Part shown: positions 48,770-56,988 of the stretch, one piece after another
How positions within the stretch are numbered: position 1 is the stretch's first letter
Layout: every line of letters begins with the position of its first letter
Assembly (NCBI GenBank): GCA_050289625.1
Contig: JBNKGC010000006.1
Location: forward strand, 1-64,000
Length of the DNA: 64,000 nt
Origin: NIC37A-2 sp050289625
Lineage (GTDB): Bacteria > Myxococcota_A > Polyangia > Polyangiales > Polyangiaceae
Direction of reading: 5' to 3'
Translations under genes and position numbers: made by a program
The notes under the pieces: model-generated
Databases searched by the model: none
Told to the model about the DNA's origin: nothing
What the model saw: the letters and a program-made list of their open reading frames with translations, nothing else

Positions 48770-50248
48770 TCAGGGCGAGGCCTGCTGTCGAGGTGCGTCG
48801 GTCGAACGAAAACGGAGGCGAATGGCGGCGTCCCGAAAACCGAAAATGTCCTCGAGTTGTCGCCTGACGAAGGCGCGGTGCGCAACTCGACCCACCATTC
48901 CCCACGGGGGCGCATAGAGAACGCGGTCGGTCACCACGGTGCGGTCGTCAGCGCTGCGCTGGAAGCGGTGCTCGTGCCACCAGGACTTGTAGGGCCCGCC
49001 GATCTGGGCATCGACGAACCCCTCGTCGGGGTGCCATTCGGCGATGCGGGCCTTCCATCGCATGGGTACGGGTCCGACTCGAATCGAGTATTCGAGCTCG
49101 GAGCCCTCCTCGATGTGTCCGGGAGCGCGCTGCACGTCCCAGCTCATGCCGGCAGGCGTGAGCGCCCCGAGATTTTCCGGCCGGGCGAAGAAGTCGAACA
49201 CCCGCTCGATCGGTGCGTCGACCTCCACCCGGGTTTCGAGAGCGTACATGGGGCGTCGGCGAGCCAGGTAGCCGTCGGTCGGCGGAGAACCGCCGGTGCC
49301 TTCGGCCCTGTCGGAAAGCTCGGAAACCTGGACGGCGGCGTCGCTGGTCACGTCGTGGAGGGCCGTATCAAGGTCGGGAAACCGCCACTCGAACCCGACT
49401 TGTTTCAGACGTCGAGGGATTACGTGTGCGCCGCCCAAGACCGCGCGGCTCGCCTCTCCTAAGGCCCAGCGTAGCGCAAACTCGGGGACACGAAGATGGG
49501 CGGGACGGCCCACGGCGTGCGCCAGCGCTCGCGTCCACTCACGATTGGTCGTGCCGCGGGGCGACACGAGGTTCAGCGGACCCGTGATGCGGTCGTCCTC
49601 GAGCGAAAGCACGAGTGCTTCCAGGTAGTCCTGAATGTGGATCCACGGCACGGACTGGTTGCCGCTCCCGAGTACCGCGCCCAACCCCAGCCGGAAGATG
49701 GGCAGCTGCGGAGCGAGAAATCCGCCGTCACGACCGACGACCAAGGCAGTGCGCAGAAGCACGACGCGTAAACCGAGCCCTTCTGCCTTCGAGGCGGCCC
49801 GCTCCCAGTCCACACACAAGTGGGCCAAGAACCCCTCTCCCACCGCGCTCCGTTCGTCGACGCTCCCCAAGGGCGAGTCTCCGTAGTACCCCACGGCCGA
49901 GGCGGACAGGAGAACCCGGGGTCGGGGGTTTGCCCGCTCGATTGCCTCGACGAGGCGCTCGGTCAAGCCGACGCGACTTTGGGTGAGCTCACGCTTGCGC
50001 GATGCGGTCCAGCGAGCCCCCGCGACGGATTCCCCCGCCAGATTGATGACCGCATCGCAGGTCTGAAGGTGCTGTGAAAGCGCTTGGTCGGAACACGTGG
50101 TCGAAACGAGGGTCACGTCTCCACCCAGGCGCGCGCGTCCTCGTTTCTCCGAACGAGTCCAGGCCACGACTTCGTGACCGTCTCGTTGCAGGCGCAAGCT
50201 GAGCGCCCGACCCAAGAACCCCGTGGCGCCCGTGAGGAAAATCTTCAT
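48770..50248 (-). CDS. TIGR01777-type epimerase fused to SRPBCC domain
   Basis: 492 residues from ATG 50248. Residues 1-300 are a short-chain epimerase of the TIGR01777 group: nucleotide-binding MKIFLTGATGFLGRAL, then LAGESVAGARWTASRKREL, the SASAVGYYGD motif with the catalytic Tyr, and VPWIHIQDYLEAL. After a linker, residues about 345-480 are an SRPBCC domain (LETRVEVDAPIERVFDFFARPENLG and WWHEHRFQRSADDRTVVTDRV). The fusion is known in other bacteria but its substrate is not. The photolyase gene is divergent, 147 bases away. The frame open to 50656 is antisense to phr in part. Confidence 0.88.
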   Translation of the reverse strand: MKIFLTGATGFLGRALSLRLQRDGHEVVAWTRSEKRGRARLGGDVTLVSTTCSDQALSQHLQTCDAVINLAGESVAGARWTASRKRELTQSRVGLTERLVEAIERANPRPRVLLSASAVGYYGDSPLGSVDERSAVGEGFLAHLCVDWERAASKAEGLGLRVVLLRTALVVGRDGGFLAPQLPIFRLGLGAVLGSGNQSVPWIHIQDYLEALVLSLEDDRITGPLNLVSPRGTTNREWTRALAHAVGRPAHLRVPEFALRWALGEASRAVLGGAHVIPRRLKQVGFEWRFPDLDTALHDVTSDAAVQVSELSDRAEGTGGSPPTDGYLARRRPMYALETRVEVDAPIERVFDFFARPENLGALTPAGMSWDVQRAPGHIEEGSELEYSIRVGPVPMRWKARIAEWHPDEGFVDAQIGGPYKSWWHEHRFQRSADDRTVVTDRVLYAPPWGMVGRVAHRAFVRRQLEDIFGFRDAAIRLRFRSTDAPRQQASP

Positions 50249-50395
50249 CGTGTCATCCCCTTGACCAGTGCCTTCCTTTCTTAGGGTGACTGAATTCCAA
50301 GAGAAGGGGGTACCGGTACGAAATGCTCGAGGTGGGTCGATCTCACCGGGCAGCGCGGGTCTTGCTCCGGGCGGCAGATACCGCAAGTACGAAAC

Positions 50396-51808
50396 GTGGT
50401 GAGGACGCTCGTTTGGTTTCGAGGCAAAGATCTGAGGTTGGGTGACCATGGGCCTCTCCGGGACGCCGTGGCGGATGGCGAGGCCATCTTGGTTTTCGTG
50501 CTTGATCCGTTCTTCTTCGAACCCGAAAGAGCTCGCACGATTCCGCACCGCATGCAGTTTCTTCTCGAATCGCTCCGCGAGCTCGAAGAGCGCATCGCGC
50601 AGAAGGGGGGGCGGCTGTTCGTCGTTCGAGGTCGGAGCGTAGAGATCATTCCGCAACTGGCGCGAAAATGGCGGGTCGATCGCGTCGCCGCGTATCGCTG
50701 GGTGGAGCCCTTCGCTCGCATGAGAGATCGCAAGGTCGCCGCGCGGCTCGACGTGCCGTTCGAGCTGTACGAGGGGGAAACTCTGCTGCCGCCCGGCACG
50801 CTCCGCTCGGGATCGGGCAGGCCCTACGCGGCGTTTTCACCCTACGCGCGCGCTTTTCGCAAGACCGCGTCGATCGATCCTCCGCTTCCCGAGCCGCGCC
50901 GTCTCCCCACGCCGCCCGAAGGTGTGACGGCTCGTACCGTGAAGGTGCCTACCTGTCGCGAGCTCGGCATCACCGAAAACGACTGCCTCGTTCCCGGAGG
51001 AGAACGAGCAGCCAAGCGGCGCCTACGTGAGTTCCTTCGCGGCCCGGCGAAGGCGTACGACACCTTGCGCGATCGCATGGACCTTCCCGGAACGAGCCGT
51101 CTCTCCCAAGACCTCAAGTTCGGTACGCTTTCGGCGCGCACTGTCTGGTCCGAGGTGGCAGACGCTTTCGGGCGCACCCAGGCGGGTCGAGCGTTCTTGA
51201 ACGAGCTCGTCTGGCGGGAGTTCACTCACAGTACGCTGTGGGATCGACCGTCGCTGCTTCATGCTCCGTTTCGACCCGAATTTCGCGGGTTCCCGTGGGG
51301 TTACGACGAGGAGCTCTGGTCTGCCTGGACCGAAGGAAAAACCGGGTATCCAATCGTCGACGCATCGGCGCGCCAACTCTTGGGTGAGGGGTTCGTGCAC
51401 AACCGCGCGCGGATGATTTCCGCAAGCTTTCTCACGAAGCATTGCTTGATTCACTACAAGCACGGCGAAGCGCACTACCTCGCATACCTCACGGACGGGG
51501 ATTGGGCGCAGAATAACGCCGGGTGGCAGTGGTCGGCGGGCTCGGGCTGCGACGCTCAGCCCTATTTTCGCGTCTTCAATCCCGTCACCCAGGGGGAGCG
51601 CTTCGATCCGCAGGGTGAATACGTACGCCGGTGGGTTCCCGAGCTCCGGCGCGTTCCAACGAAGTTCATCCACGCCCCATGGAAGGCTGCCCCCGAAGTG
51701 CTCGAGGAAGCAGGTGTTCGTCTGGGGGACACGTACCCGCACCCTGTGGTCGAACACAAGGAGGCGCGCGCTCGATTTCTCGAACTGGCCAAGCAGCATC
51801 TCAAGTGA
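50396..51808 (+). CDS. phr: Deoxyribodipyrimidine photolyase
   Basis: 470 residues, the normal size. Repairs cyclobutane pyrimidine dimers with blue light and FAD. The N-terminal antenna domain begins VRTLVWFRGKDLRLGDHGPL. The FAD domain carries FLNELVWREFTHSTL, GFVHNRARMISASFLTKH and NNAGWQWSAGSGCDAQPYFR, the class I CPD pattern. Two GTG codons in a row (50396, 50399) serve as possible starts. It is head-to-head with the epimerase-SRPBCC gene. The pairing of photolyase with TIGR01777 proteins is seen in other bacteria, in my recollection, and may reflect shared light or stress control. Confidence 0.93.
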   Translation: MVRTLVWFRGKDLRLGDHGPLRDAVADGEAILVFVLDPFFFEPERARTIPHRMQFLLESLRELEERIAQKGGRLFVVRGRSVEIIPQLARKWRVDRVAAYRWVEPFARMRDRKVAARLDVPFELYEGETLLPPGTLRSGSGRPYAAFSPYARAFRKTASIDPPLPEPRRLPTPPEGVTARTVKVPTCRELGITENDCLVPGGERAAKRRLREFLRGPAKAYDTLRDRMDLPGTSRLSQDLKFGTLSARTVWSEVADAFGRTQAGRAFLNELVWREFTHSTLWDRPSLLHAPFRPEFRGFPWGYDEELWSAWTEGKTGYPIVDASARQLLGEGFVHNRARMISASFLTKHCLIHYKHGEAHYLAYLTDGDWAQNNAGWQWSAGSGCDAQPYFRVFNPVTQGERFDPQGEYVRRWVPELRRVPTKFIHAPWKAAPEVLEEAGVRLGDTYPHPVVEHKEARARFLELAKQHLK

Positions 51809-51893
51809 TGTGCCACGCAGTGGTTGACGCGGCGTGAGAGCCTCTGCACCTTGCGTCGTGAAGGCGTCGGGTCGTGCCCGACCTCGCGGGCGG

Positions 51894-52601
51894 ATGGAAC
51901 CAGTCGAGCTTCCTCAGTGGGTGACTTTCGGCTTCTACGCCGTGATGGTTTGGGGACTGGCGACCGTGCTGACTGCGTTTCGCGAGCTTGCCAAGACGTC
52001 TGCGCAGGCTCTCGCGATGCGCTTCGGACTGCTGCTGTGGCTGGGCATTCCCATGACGCTCGCGCTTCGGGGCCTGCTTGCCGATTTTTCGGGGACACCC
52101 CCGATGCTGATGCGGGTGGTGCTCGTCTGCGCTGCGTTCGTGATCGGGTTTTCGCTTTCGCGGGCGGGCAAGGGTGCTGCACTGACGTTGTCGCCCTCGC
52201 TGCTCGTCGGCTTCCAAGGTTTTCGGTTGCCCCTCGAGCTCCTGCTCCATCAGTTGGCACGGCGAGGTGCGCTGCCCGTAGAAATGACCTTTTCCGGGTA
52301 CAACTTCGACATCGTCACGGGAGCCACCGCCCTCCTGCTCTGGCTGGCCATCAGGACCTCACGACCGGTACCGCGCTGGGTATTTCTTGCGTGGAACACG
52401 ATGGGCCTCGCGCTCCTCGCCACGGTCGTCACGATCGCCGTGATGTCGACGCCGGAGCCCTTTGGTGTGTTCGAGCCCGAAAACCGCATCGTGGCGTATG
52501 CGCCGTGGATTTGGTTGCCCACCTTTTTGGTTCAGCTTGCCCTGCTAGGACATCTCTTGTTCTACCGCCAACTCTTCGCCGTTTCGCTCGATTCAGAGTG
52601 A
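51894..52601 (+). CDS. Integral membrane protein of unknown function
   Basis: 235 residues from ATG 51894; an upstream ATG-free extension is possible to 51834. Seven hydrophobic helices are visible, for example FGFYAVMVWGLATVLTAF, LLWLGIPMTLALRGLLA and WIWLPTFLVQLALLGHLLFY. In the third helix region the motif GFQGFRLPLELLLHQLARRG stands out, with charged residues inside a membrane helix. No known transporter signature is present. It follows phr on the same strand by 85 bases and could be co-transcribed with it. Confidence 0.65.
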   Translation: MEPVELPQWVTFGFYAVMVWGLATVLTAFRELAKTSAQALAMRFGLLLWLGIPMTLALRGLLADFSGTPPMLMRVVLVCAAFVIGFSLSRAGKGAALTLSPSLLVGFQGFRLPLELLLHQLARRGALPVEMTFSGYNFDIVTGATALLLWLAIRTSRPVPRWVFLAWNTMGLALLATVVTIAVMSTPEPFGVFEPENRIVAYAPWIWLPTFLVQLALLGHLLFYRQLFAVSLDSE

Positions 52602-52667
52602 AGAGCGCGGGTGAACCGCTTTAGCCCTCCAGCATTTCACGCGAGGGGAGAGTGGGAGCGGGCCTCG

Positions 52668-53390
52668 CTAACGCCAGGCGCTCGCGACGGGAGCGCTGGC
52701 CTCTTCGGGTTGAAGCTCCCCGTCGTCATTTTCGTCCACGTAGAGGGCGAACGCCAGGTCGAGAACGATGGGGTCTTCCGATGGCACTTCGGACAAGCTT
52801 CCGGGTACGAGGTTCCGCTCCTGGAGCTGGAAGACATGGACCGCCTTGGCCACGTCGAGTGAGAGCAACAAACTGTCGCCCGGAGTGATGTCGAGAGACG
52901 CTCCTTGGGGCGGTTCGAGAAGGATACTGACGCTTTCGATCCACTCGATGGAAAACTCGGTCCCGGTGGGGTCGGTTCCGCGAACCGCCATCGAAAGGCG
53001 TGGCGGTGCCAGCGGTTGAACCTGCGAGTAGCCGAGATCGGTGGGAGCAAGGACGAGCTGGATTCCGCAGTAGCTGCCGGGCTTCACCATCATGGGGTCC
53101 GACGGTGCCGACAGGTTGATTCCGGGCGACGCGGCTTCGAGGAGCGAGCTGCTGTCGTCGCACCCGATGAGAGCGATCGTCGAAACTCCGATGCGTGCGT
53201 CGATGATTCGATAGCCAATCCCCTGATCGCCCCAACTCGCGAGCGTGGCGTCGCTCGTGTGAAGGCCGAGACGCAGCGTGCTCGAGGGATCGGGTGGGTT
53301 TCCGGTTTCGGTTCCGGCGCACCCAGTGAGGAAGAGTGCTCCCGAAAGATAGAACGAGAGCCGCGCGAAATGCCCGCGTCGCGTGGTCAT
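52668..53390 (-). CDS. GTETGNP lipoprotein
   Basis: 240 residues. The signal peptide ends in GALFLTGC, with Cys24, followed at once by AGTETGNPPD. This tag directly after the lipid anchor is common in Myxococcota lipoproteins coded beside TIGR02147 genes. The rest is beta-rich and contains a calcium-like loop at the end (YVDENDDGELQPEEAS). Its start shares ATGA with the stop of the TIGR02147 gene, so it is translated with it. The role is unknown, probably on the outer membrane. The cysteine pair in IGCDDS and YCGIQ may form a disulfide. Confidence 0.8.
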   Translation of the reverse strand: MTTRRGHFARLSFYLSGALFLTGCAGTETGNPPDPSSTLRLGLHTSDATLASWGDQGIGYRIIDARIGVSTIALIGCDDSSSLLEAASPGINLSAPSDPMMVKPGSYCGIQLVLAPTDLGYSQVQPLAPPRLSMAVRGTDPTGTEFSIEWIESVSILLEPPQGASLDITPGDSLLLSLDVAKAVHVFQLQERNLVPGSLSEVPSEDPIVLDLAFALYVDENDDGELQPEEASAPVASAWR

Positions 53391-54235
53391 CGATCCCCCG
53401 CGTCGTCGAAATCGGAGAGAGGAAAGAGCTGGAAGTTCAGCTGAACCACTTGCGTGGGATCTTGCTCGTCGTCGGAAAGCTCGAGGAGTTCCCGTCGAAA
53501 TCTCTGGAGGCGTTGTTTCAGGCGTTTGAGTCCGTCAGGGCCGAGACACAGCGTCAGGGCGGAGATGTCACGCTCGGCAGCGCGGAACTCGTCGAGACTG
53601 GCTTCCGCCATGCGCATCATCGTGCGGTGGTAGTTCGCCACGTGCACCGACTGAGCTTCGGGGCCGGTCGATACGAGGGAGTCTCCCTGTGAGAGGCGCC
53701 CGTCCGAGTCTCGGATCAACAAACCGAGATCCAACAAGACCTCCAGGGCGCGCGCCGCTTCTCCTTTCTTGATCTTGGGACGGAGCTTCGCCGCGATCCA
53801 CGACGGGTCTTCCACGAAGTCGCGGCTCCCGACCAGCTCTCGAATCGCCGGCAGGTACCAGGTGGAGTGATATTCGGCCTGCTTGGCTTCGAGAGGGCGA
53901 ACCTGTCGGTAGCCCCGGAATTGGGCGAGGCGTTCGTAGGCTGCAGCACGAATCTTGGAGGTCTTCGATTGATTGAAGCGGACGAGCTCACAGAAATACT
54001 CCGCAGAGTCGTCGAGCAAGCCGATGGCTTCTGCGAAGCGGTGCGCCATCTCCTCGGTGAGATTGCGCTCGGCGTCGAGCACCAGCTTGAAGTAGTTCGA
54101 CGAGCGGAGGCCGATGCGCTTGGAAATCGACCGGTAGGAAAGTCCGCGACGCTCTTTGCGATCGACGTAGTAGTCGCGCAGGAACGCGCGGTAGTCGAGG
54201 TAGTCGAAGACGTCGATTTCCGGGGTGTCGGTCAT
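53387..54235 (-). CDS. TIGR02147-family regulator
   Basis: 282 residues from ATG 54235. The N-terminal 75 residues hold an XRE-like helix-turn-helix, LSYRSISKRIGLRSSNYFKL, after the family start DVFDYLDYRAFLRDYYVDRK. The rest is a helical domain typical of TIGR02147 (NQSKTSKIRAAAYERLAQFRGYRQ). The family is found mainly in Fibrobacter and Myxococcota; I know of no detailed function. The gene is coupled to the GTETGNP lipoprotein gene, and a perfect dyad lies 49 bases before its start. Autoregulation is therefore likely. Confidence 0.88.
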   Translation of the reverse strand: MTDTPEIDVFDYLDYRAFLRDYYVDRKERRGLSYRSISKRIGLRSSNYFKLVLDAERNLTEEMAHRFAEAIGLLDDSAEYFCELVRFNQSKTSKIRAAAYERLAQFRGYRQVRPLEAKQAEYHSTWYLPAIRELVGSRDFVEDPSWIAAKLRPKIKKGEAARALEVLLDLGLLIRDSDGRLSQGDSLVSTGPEAQSVHVANYHRTMMRMAEASLDEFRAAERDISALTLCLGPDGLKRLKQRLQRFRRELLELSDDEQDPTQVVQLNFQLFPLSDFDDAGDR

Positions 54236-54283
54236 GGTCCCGACCTTGCGAGAGGCACGGCTGCTCGCGGGTCGCGGGGAGGC

Positions 54284-54306
54284 ACTGTTTACTGGTCGTA
54301 AACAGT
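54284..54306. promoter_or_regulatory. Perfect 9-5-9 dyad, probable operator
   Basis: ACTGTTTAC and GTAAACAGT are exactly complementary around TGGTC. It is 49 bases upstream of the TIGR02147 start. The 11-mer TGTTTACTGGT inside it recurs at 54372-54382 as a half site, 86 bases further toward the divergent lipoprotein gene. The distance and symmetry suit a dimeric regulator binding in the shared promoter region. Confidence 0.7.
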
Positions 54307-54371
54307 ATCTTCGGTGGAAGCAGGTAAGGGGCTTCAAATTGCCAGGGTTTCGTGGGATTCACAAGGGCGGT

Positions 54372-54382
54372 TGTTTACTGGT
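54372..54382 (+). promoter_or_regulatory. Half site of the same operator
   Basis: TGTTTACTGGT, identical to 54286-54296. No inverted partner follows it. A second, weaker binding place for the same protein is possible. Confidence 0.45.
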
Positions 54383-54528
54383 TCTGGGGGCGGTTGTGCT
54401 CCGAGGCCTGCCGAGGAACCGGTGCACAGCTTTGGTGTTCGGCTTTCACGACTTGGCTTACCCCGTGCGCGCGGCCGCCGTGGCCGGCGCCGGGGTCCCC
54501 CGGGGCTTTCCCAGAAAAGGACCTTTCG

Positions 54529-55203
54529 ATGACTCGCATTCCTCCCTTTCTGCTGACCTTCCCGCTGCTGCTGTCCCTACCGGCTTGTGGTGATTCGAAC
54601 GATGGTTTGTTCACGACCGGAACCGATACCGGTACCGGGGCGAGCGCCTCGACCGGCGGTTCGAGTTCCGGAGGCTCGAGCGCCGGAGGCACGCAATCCG
54701 GCGGAACGAACGCTGGCGGGACCGGCACCGGCGCCATGGATGGCACAGGCGCGACGCAGGGCACGGGTGCCGCACAAGGGAGCGGCGGCAACGGAACCGG
54801 TGGCACCGACGCGTGTCCTCCCTGTGCAGCACCGCCAAGCGACGACTGCGTAGGCTCTGGCCCGTGCGGGTGCGGTCCGTACGTCTGCGGGACGGAGTCG
54901 TGCGGCGAAGTTCAGCAGCGTTTGAGTGAGACTCTGAACGAGCTTCAGGCCTGTCACCCAAAGGCGGCCCAAGTTCAGTGTACTGGAACGGTGCTCACCA
55001 TCTGCGGATGTCAGGTGCCCATCAACGATCCGGATTCGGACCTTGCCGCCGCCTACGAGCGAGATCTGAACTTCATCGAATCGAACTGTTCGGGAGAGAT
55101 CGCTTGTCCGGCAGTGTTGTGCTTCGAGCCGACGACTGCGAGCTGCGTCCAAGCTGGGGACGGCTACACGTGCGTCGGCACCGGGTTTGGCCAGCCCTTC
55201 TGA
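54529..55203 (+). CDS. Glycine/serine-rich lipoprotein, divergent from the TIGR02147 gene
   Basis: 224 residues from ATG 54529 after AAGGA. The signal peptide ends in LLSLPACGDS, with Cys20. A glycine-serine-threonine spacer of about 70 residues (GASASTGGSSSGGSSAGG) holds the folded part away from the membrane. The folded part has about 14 cysteines, as in CPPCAAPPSDDCVGSGPCGCG, so it must be oxidised outside the cell. Fold unknown. The shared intergenic region with the operator dyad suggests control by the TIGR02147 protein. Confidence 0.72.
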   Translation: MTRIPPFLLTFPLLLSLPACGDSNDGLFTTGTDTGTGASASTGGSSSGGSSAGGTQSGGTNAGGTGTGAMDGTGATQGTGAAQGSGGNGTGGTDACPPCAAPPSDDCVGSGPCGCGPYVCGTESCGEVQQRLSETLNELQACHPKAAQVQCTGTVLTICGCQVPINDPDSDLAAAYERDLNFIESNCSGEIACPAVLCFEPTTASCVQAGDGYTCVGTGFGQPF

Positions 55204-55284
55204 CGCTTTCACGAGCGGCTGGTTGCTGAAGACGGGGGACGTGCCGCGAGAGTTCGTCGCCACGGGCTGCGGGATGCCCCCTCG

Positions 55285-56064
55285 TCACGGAGCGGCGCAG
55301 AGGTTCTCGAGGAACCTTTCGGCTCGCTCCGGCAGGCGCCCGAGGCGCCTGCGTCGTTTCTGCCGTAGGTTCCAGTCGAGGACTCGGGCGACGTAGCGCT
55401 CGAGCTCGCGTTTTCGTGACTGCGCGACCCCGAAAATGTCCGCCCAACCCTCGCCGCCCGGCTCGGGGGAGGTTGATCTCGACCAGCGAACGCCGACATC
55501 GCGCCGATGACCTGTTTCCGGTGGACAGAGCGTGTTCGGATGGACGTCTAGGCGGAAAACCGCGCCGCTCGAAACTACAGCGCGAACCACTTGCGTTGAT
55601 TGCCCCTCCACCGAGTTGGCCCACAGGGGGTAAGGGCCAAAACGGGAGGCTACTCCCCTGCATGAGCCGCTCTTGTCTTCTTCGATCATCGCAAACGATG
55701 CTCGCTGAATCGATTCTGATTCGTCGATCTCGTAGGGGTACGTGCGGCACGAAGTGGGCCGGTGGGGATGCACCGTGCAGCCTTTTCGGTCGTCGAAGAA
55801 GACACATGTCGAACCCTCGGCCTCGTGCCGATGTCGCAGGACGAGCAACCGACGACCTTCCCGGCATTCCACGAACGTCTCGGGCTCCCCGTCCATGTCG
55901 ACTTCGTCGGGCGCGAGCCACTCCAGAAACCGATCGGGTGGCAGCTCAGGGCTGAGTGCCTCGCGGAGGCGAGTCACGTCGGCGTCGGTGACCGGAACAC
56001 GATGCGTTCGACAGCAGATCCCACAGCGATCACACCGGAACGAGGGGCCCGTCACGCCTGTCAT
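55285..56064 (-). CDS. YkgJ-type cysteine-cluster protein
   Basis: 259 residues. The N-terminal motif CDRCGICCR with the later GCTVHPHRPTSCRTYPYEI is the YkgJ/CxxCxxCC pattern, which binds zinc or an iron-sulfur cluster. Between about residues 137 and 203 the sequence leaves the family pattern, and here the 30-bp motif copy D is read as VEGQSTQVVRAVVSS. The end is a helix rich in Arg (LRQKRRRRLGRLPERAERFL). The start ATG shares ATGA with the WYL-like regulator stop. Function of the family is unknown. Total length is close to that of long YkgJ proteins. Confidence 0.75.
   Translation of the reverse strand: MTGVTGPSFRCDRCGICCRTHRVPVTDADVTRLREALSPELPPDRFLEWLAPDEVDMDGEPETFVECREGRRLLVLRHRHEAEGSTCVFFDDRKGCTVHPHRPTSCRTYPYEIDESESIQRASFAMIEEDKSGSCRGVASRFGPYPLWANSVEGQSTQVVRAVVSSGAVFRLDVHPNTLCPPETGHRRDVGVRWSRSTSPEPGGEGWADIFGVAQSRKRELERYVARVLDWNLRQKRRRRLGRLPERAERFLENLCAAP
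55575..55604 (-). repeat. Dispersed 30-bp motif, copy D (inside the YkgJ-like gene)
   Basis: On the minus strand: GGCAATCAACGCAAGTGGTT and then CGCGCTGTAG. The 19-mer at 55585-55603 is identical to copy A. It is the only copy within a likely protein-coding gene and keeps the frame open. Confidence 0.65.
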
Positions 56065-56744
56065 CGACTGTCGTGGGACGAGCTATCTTCGCGGTAGAGG
56101 GCATTCAAACGCCGGGCGCTCTCCGCGAACTCCTCACGAAGCGCGCTTGGGCCAACGACCTCGACCTCCGGTCCGAACTTCGCCAGGTTGACACGTAAAC
56201 TTTGCGTATCGGGGACCGTGATGTTGATCCGCGTGCGGCCGTCGGACAGCGCGGAAGTCTTTCCGTCGCGATTGAAGATGCATTGCATGGTCGAGTCGTC
56301 GAGCACCCGGGATGAAACGATGATGTCGAGCTGGATCCGTCGACTCGAACCGTCGCCGGTATCACCTGCTCCGAGTCCGAACCCGGGCGGCCGCGGGGCC
56401 GAGCCATCGTTCCACCACCAGCCGCGCGGGCTCCCTCCGTCGTGCTCGATGGCCGGAAACTCTCGCGCGAGGTTCGCGAGGTCTCGCTGAACGGTCTTCT
56501 GTGTTACCTCGAAGCCCAACGCTTCGAGGAGCCTGCGGAGGTGCGCCGTCGTGACACTCCGTCCGGTAGGGGGGAGTTGACGAAGAATTGCCCAATAGCG
56601 GCGGATCGTCTTGTGAGGTGCGTTTCGTGTGGACTTCGTTCGACTGGAGGGTGGCCTTCCCGTGCCTGACTCGGTTCGGGCAGAGACGCTCGAATCGGGA
56701 TGGGGCAGGTTCTTCGGATTGGGTTTGACAGGTGGCGCGGTCAT
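56061..56744 (-). CDS. Compact WYL-family-like transcription regulator
   Basis: 227 residues from ATG 56744. After a basic, disordered lead of about 45 residues comes a winged helix (RYWAILRQLPPTGRSVTTAH with VTQKTVQRDLANLAREFPA), as in YafY/WYL regulators. The usual central WYL domain (about 80 residues) is missing. The protein goes directly to a C-terminal WCX-like part, IVSSRVLDDSTMQCIFNRDG and LAKFGPEVEVVGPSALREEF. So this is a shortened member or a distinct subtype. It is coupled to the YkgJ-like gene by an ATGA overlap and may regulate it. Confidence 0.7.
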   Translation of the reverse strand: MTAPPVKPNPKNLPHPDSSVSARTESGTGRPPSSRTKSTRNAPHKTIRRYWAILRQLPPTGRSVTTAHLRRLLEALGFEVTQKTVQRDLANLAREFPAIEHDGGSPRGWWWNDGSAPRPPGFGLGAGDTGDGSSRRIQLDIIVSSRVLDDSTMQCIFNRDGKTSALSDGRTRINITVPDTQSLRVNLAKFGPEVEVVGPSALREEFAESARRLNALYREDSSSHDSR

Positions 56745-56988
56745 GTCGCGAAGGGATCCCTTCCCGGAATGGTTGCCAGGATAGTCACGAAACCCCCTCC
56801 CTCGAAAGCCCCCGCGCGAAGAAATGTTCACCTACGCGTCCGCGGACCTTTGGGGATTCCAGGGTAGACAGCTTCCGCGGGTGAAGTGGAGACGCCACTG
56901 AAGGTCCGATTTGCGCTTTGCCGGGGCTGTGCGACCCGGGGCTCCGCTCTCGCCACCGGCTTGTGTTTGGGGCGCGGGGGCGATCGGC

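Noticed and set aside
51805..51840. Fifth copy of the 30-bp motif
   Set aside because: AACCACTGCGT on the minus strand shares part of the motif but lacks most of the other positions. The match is not better than chance.
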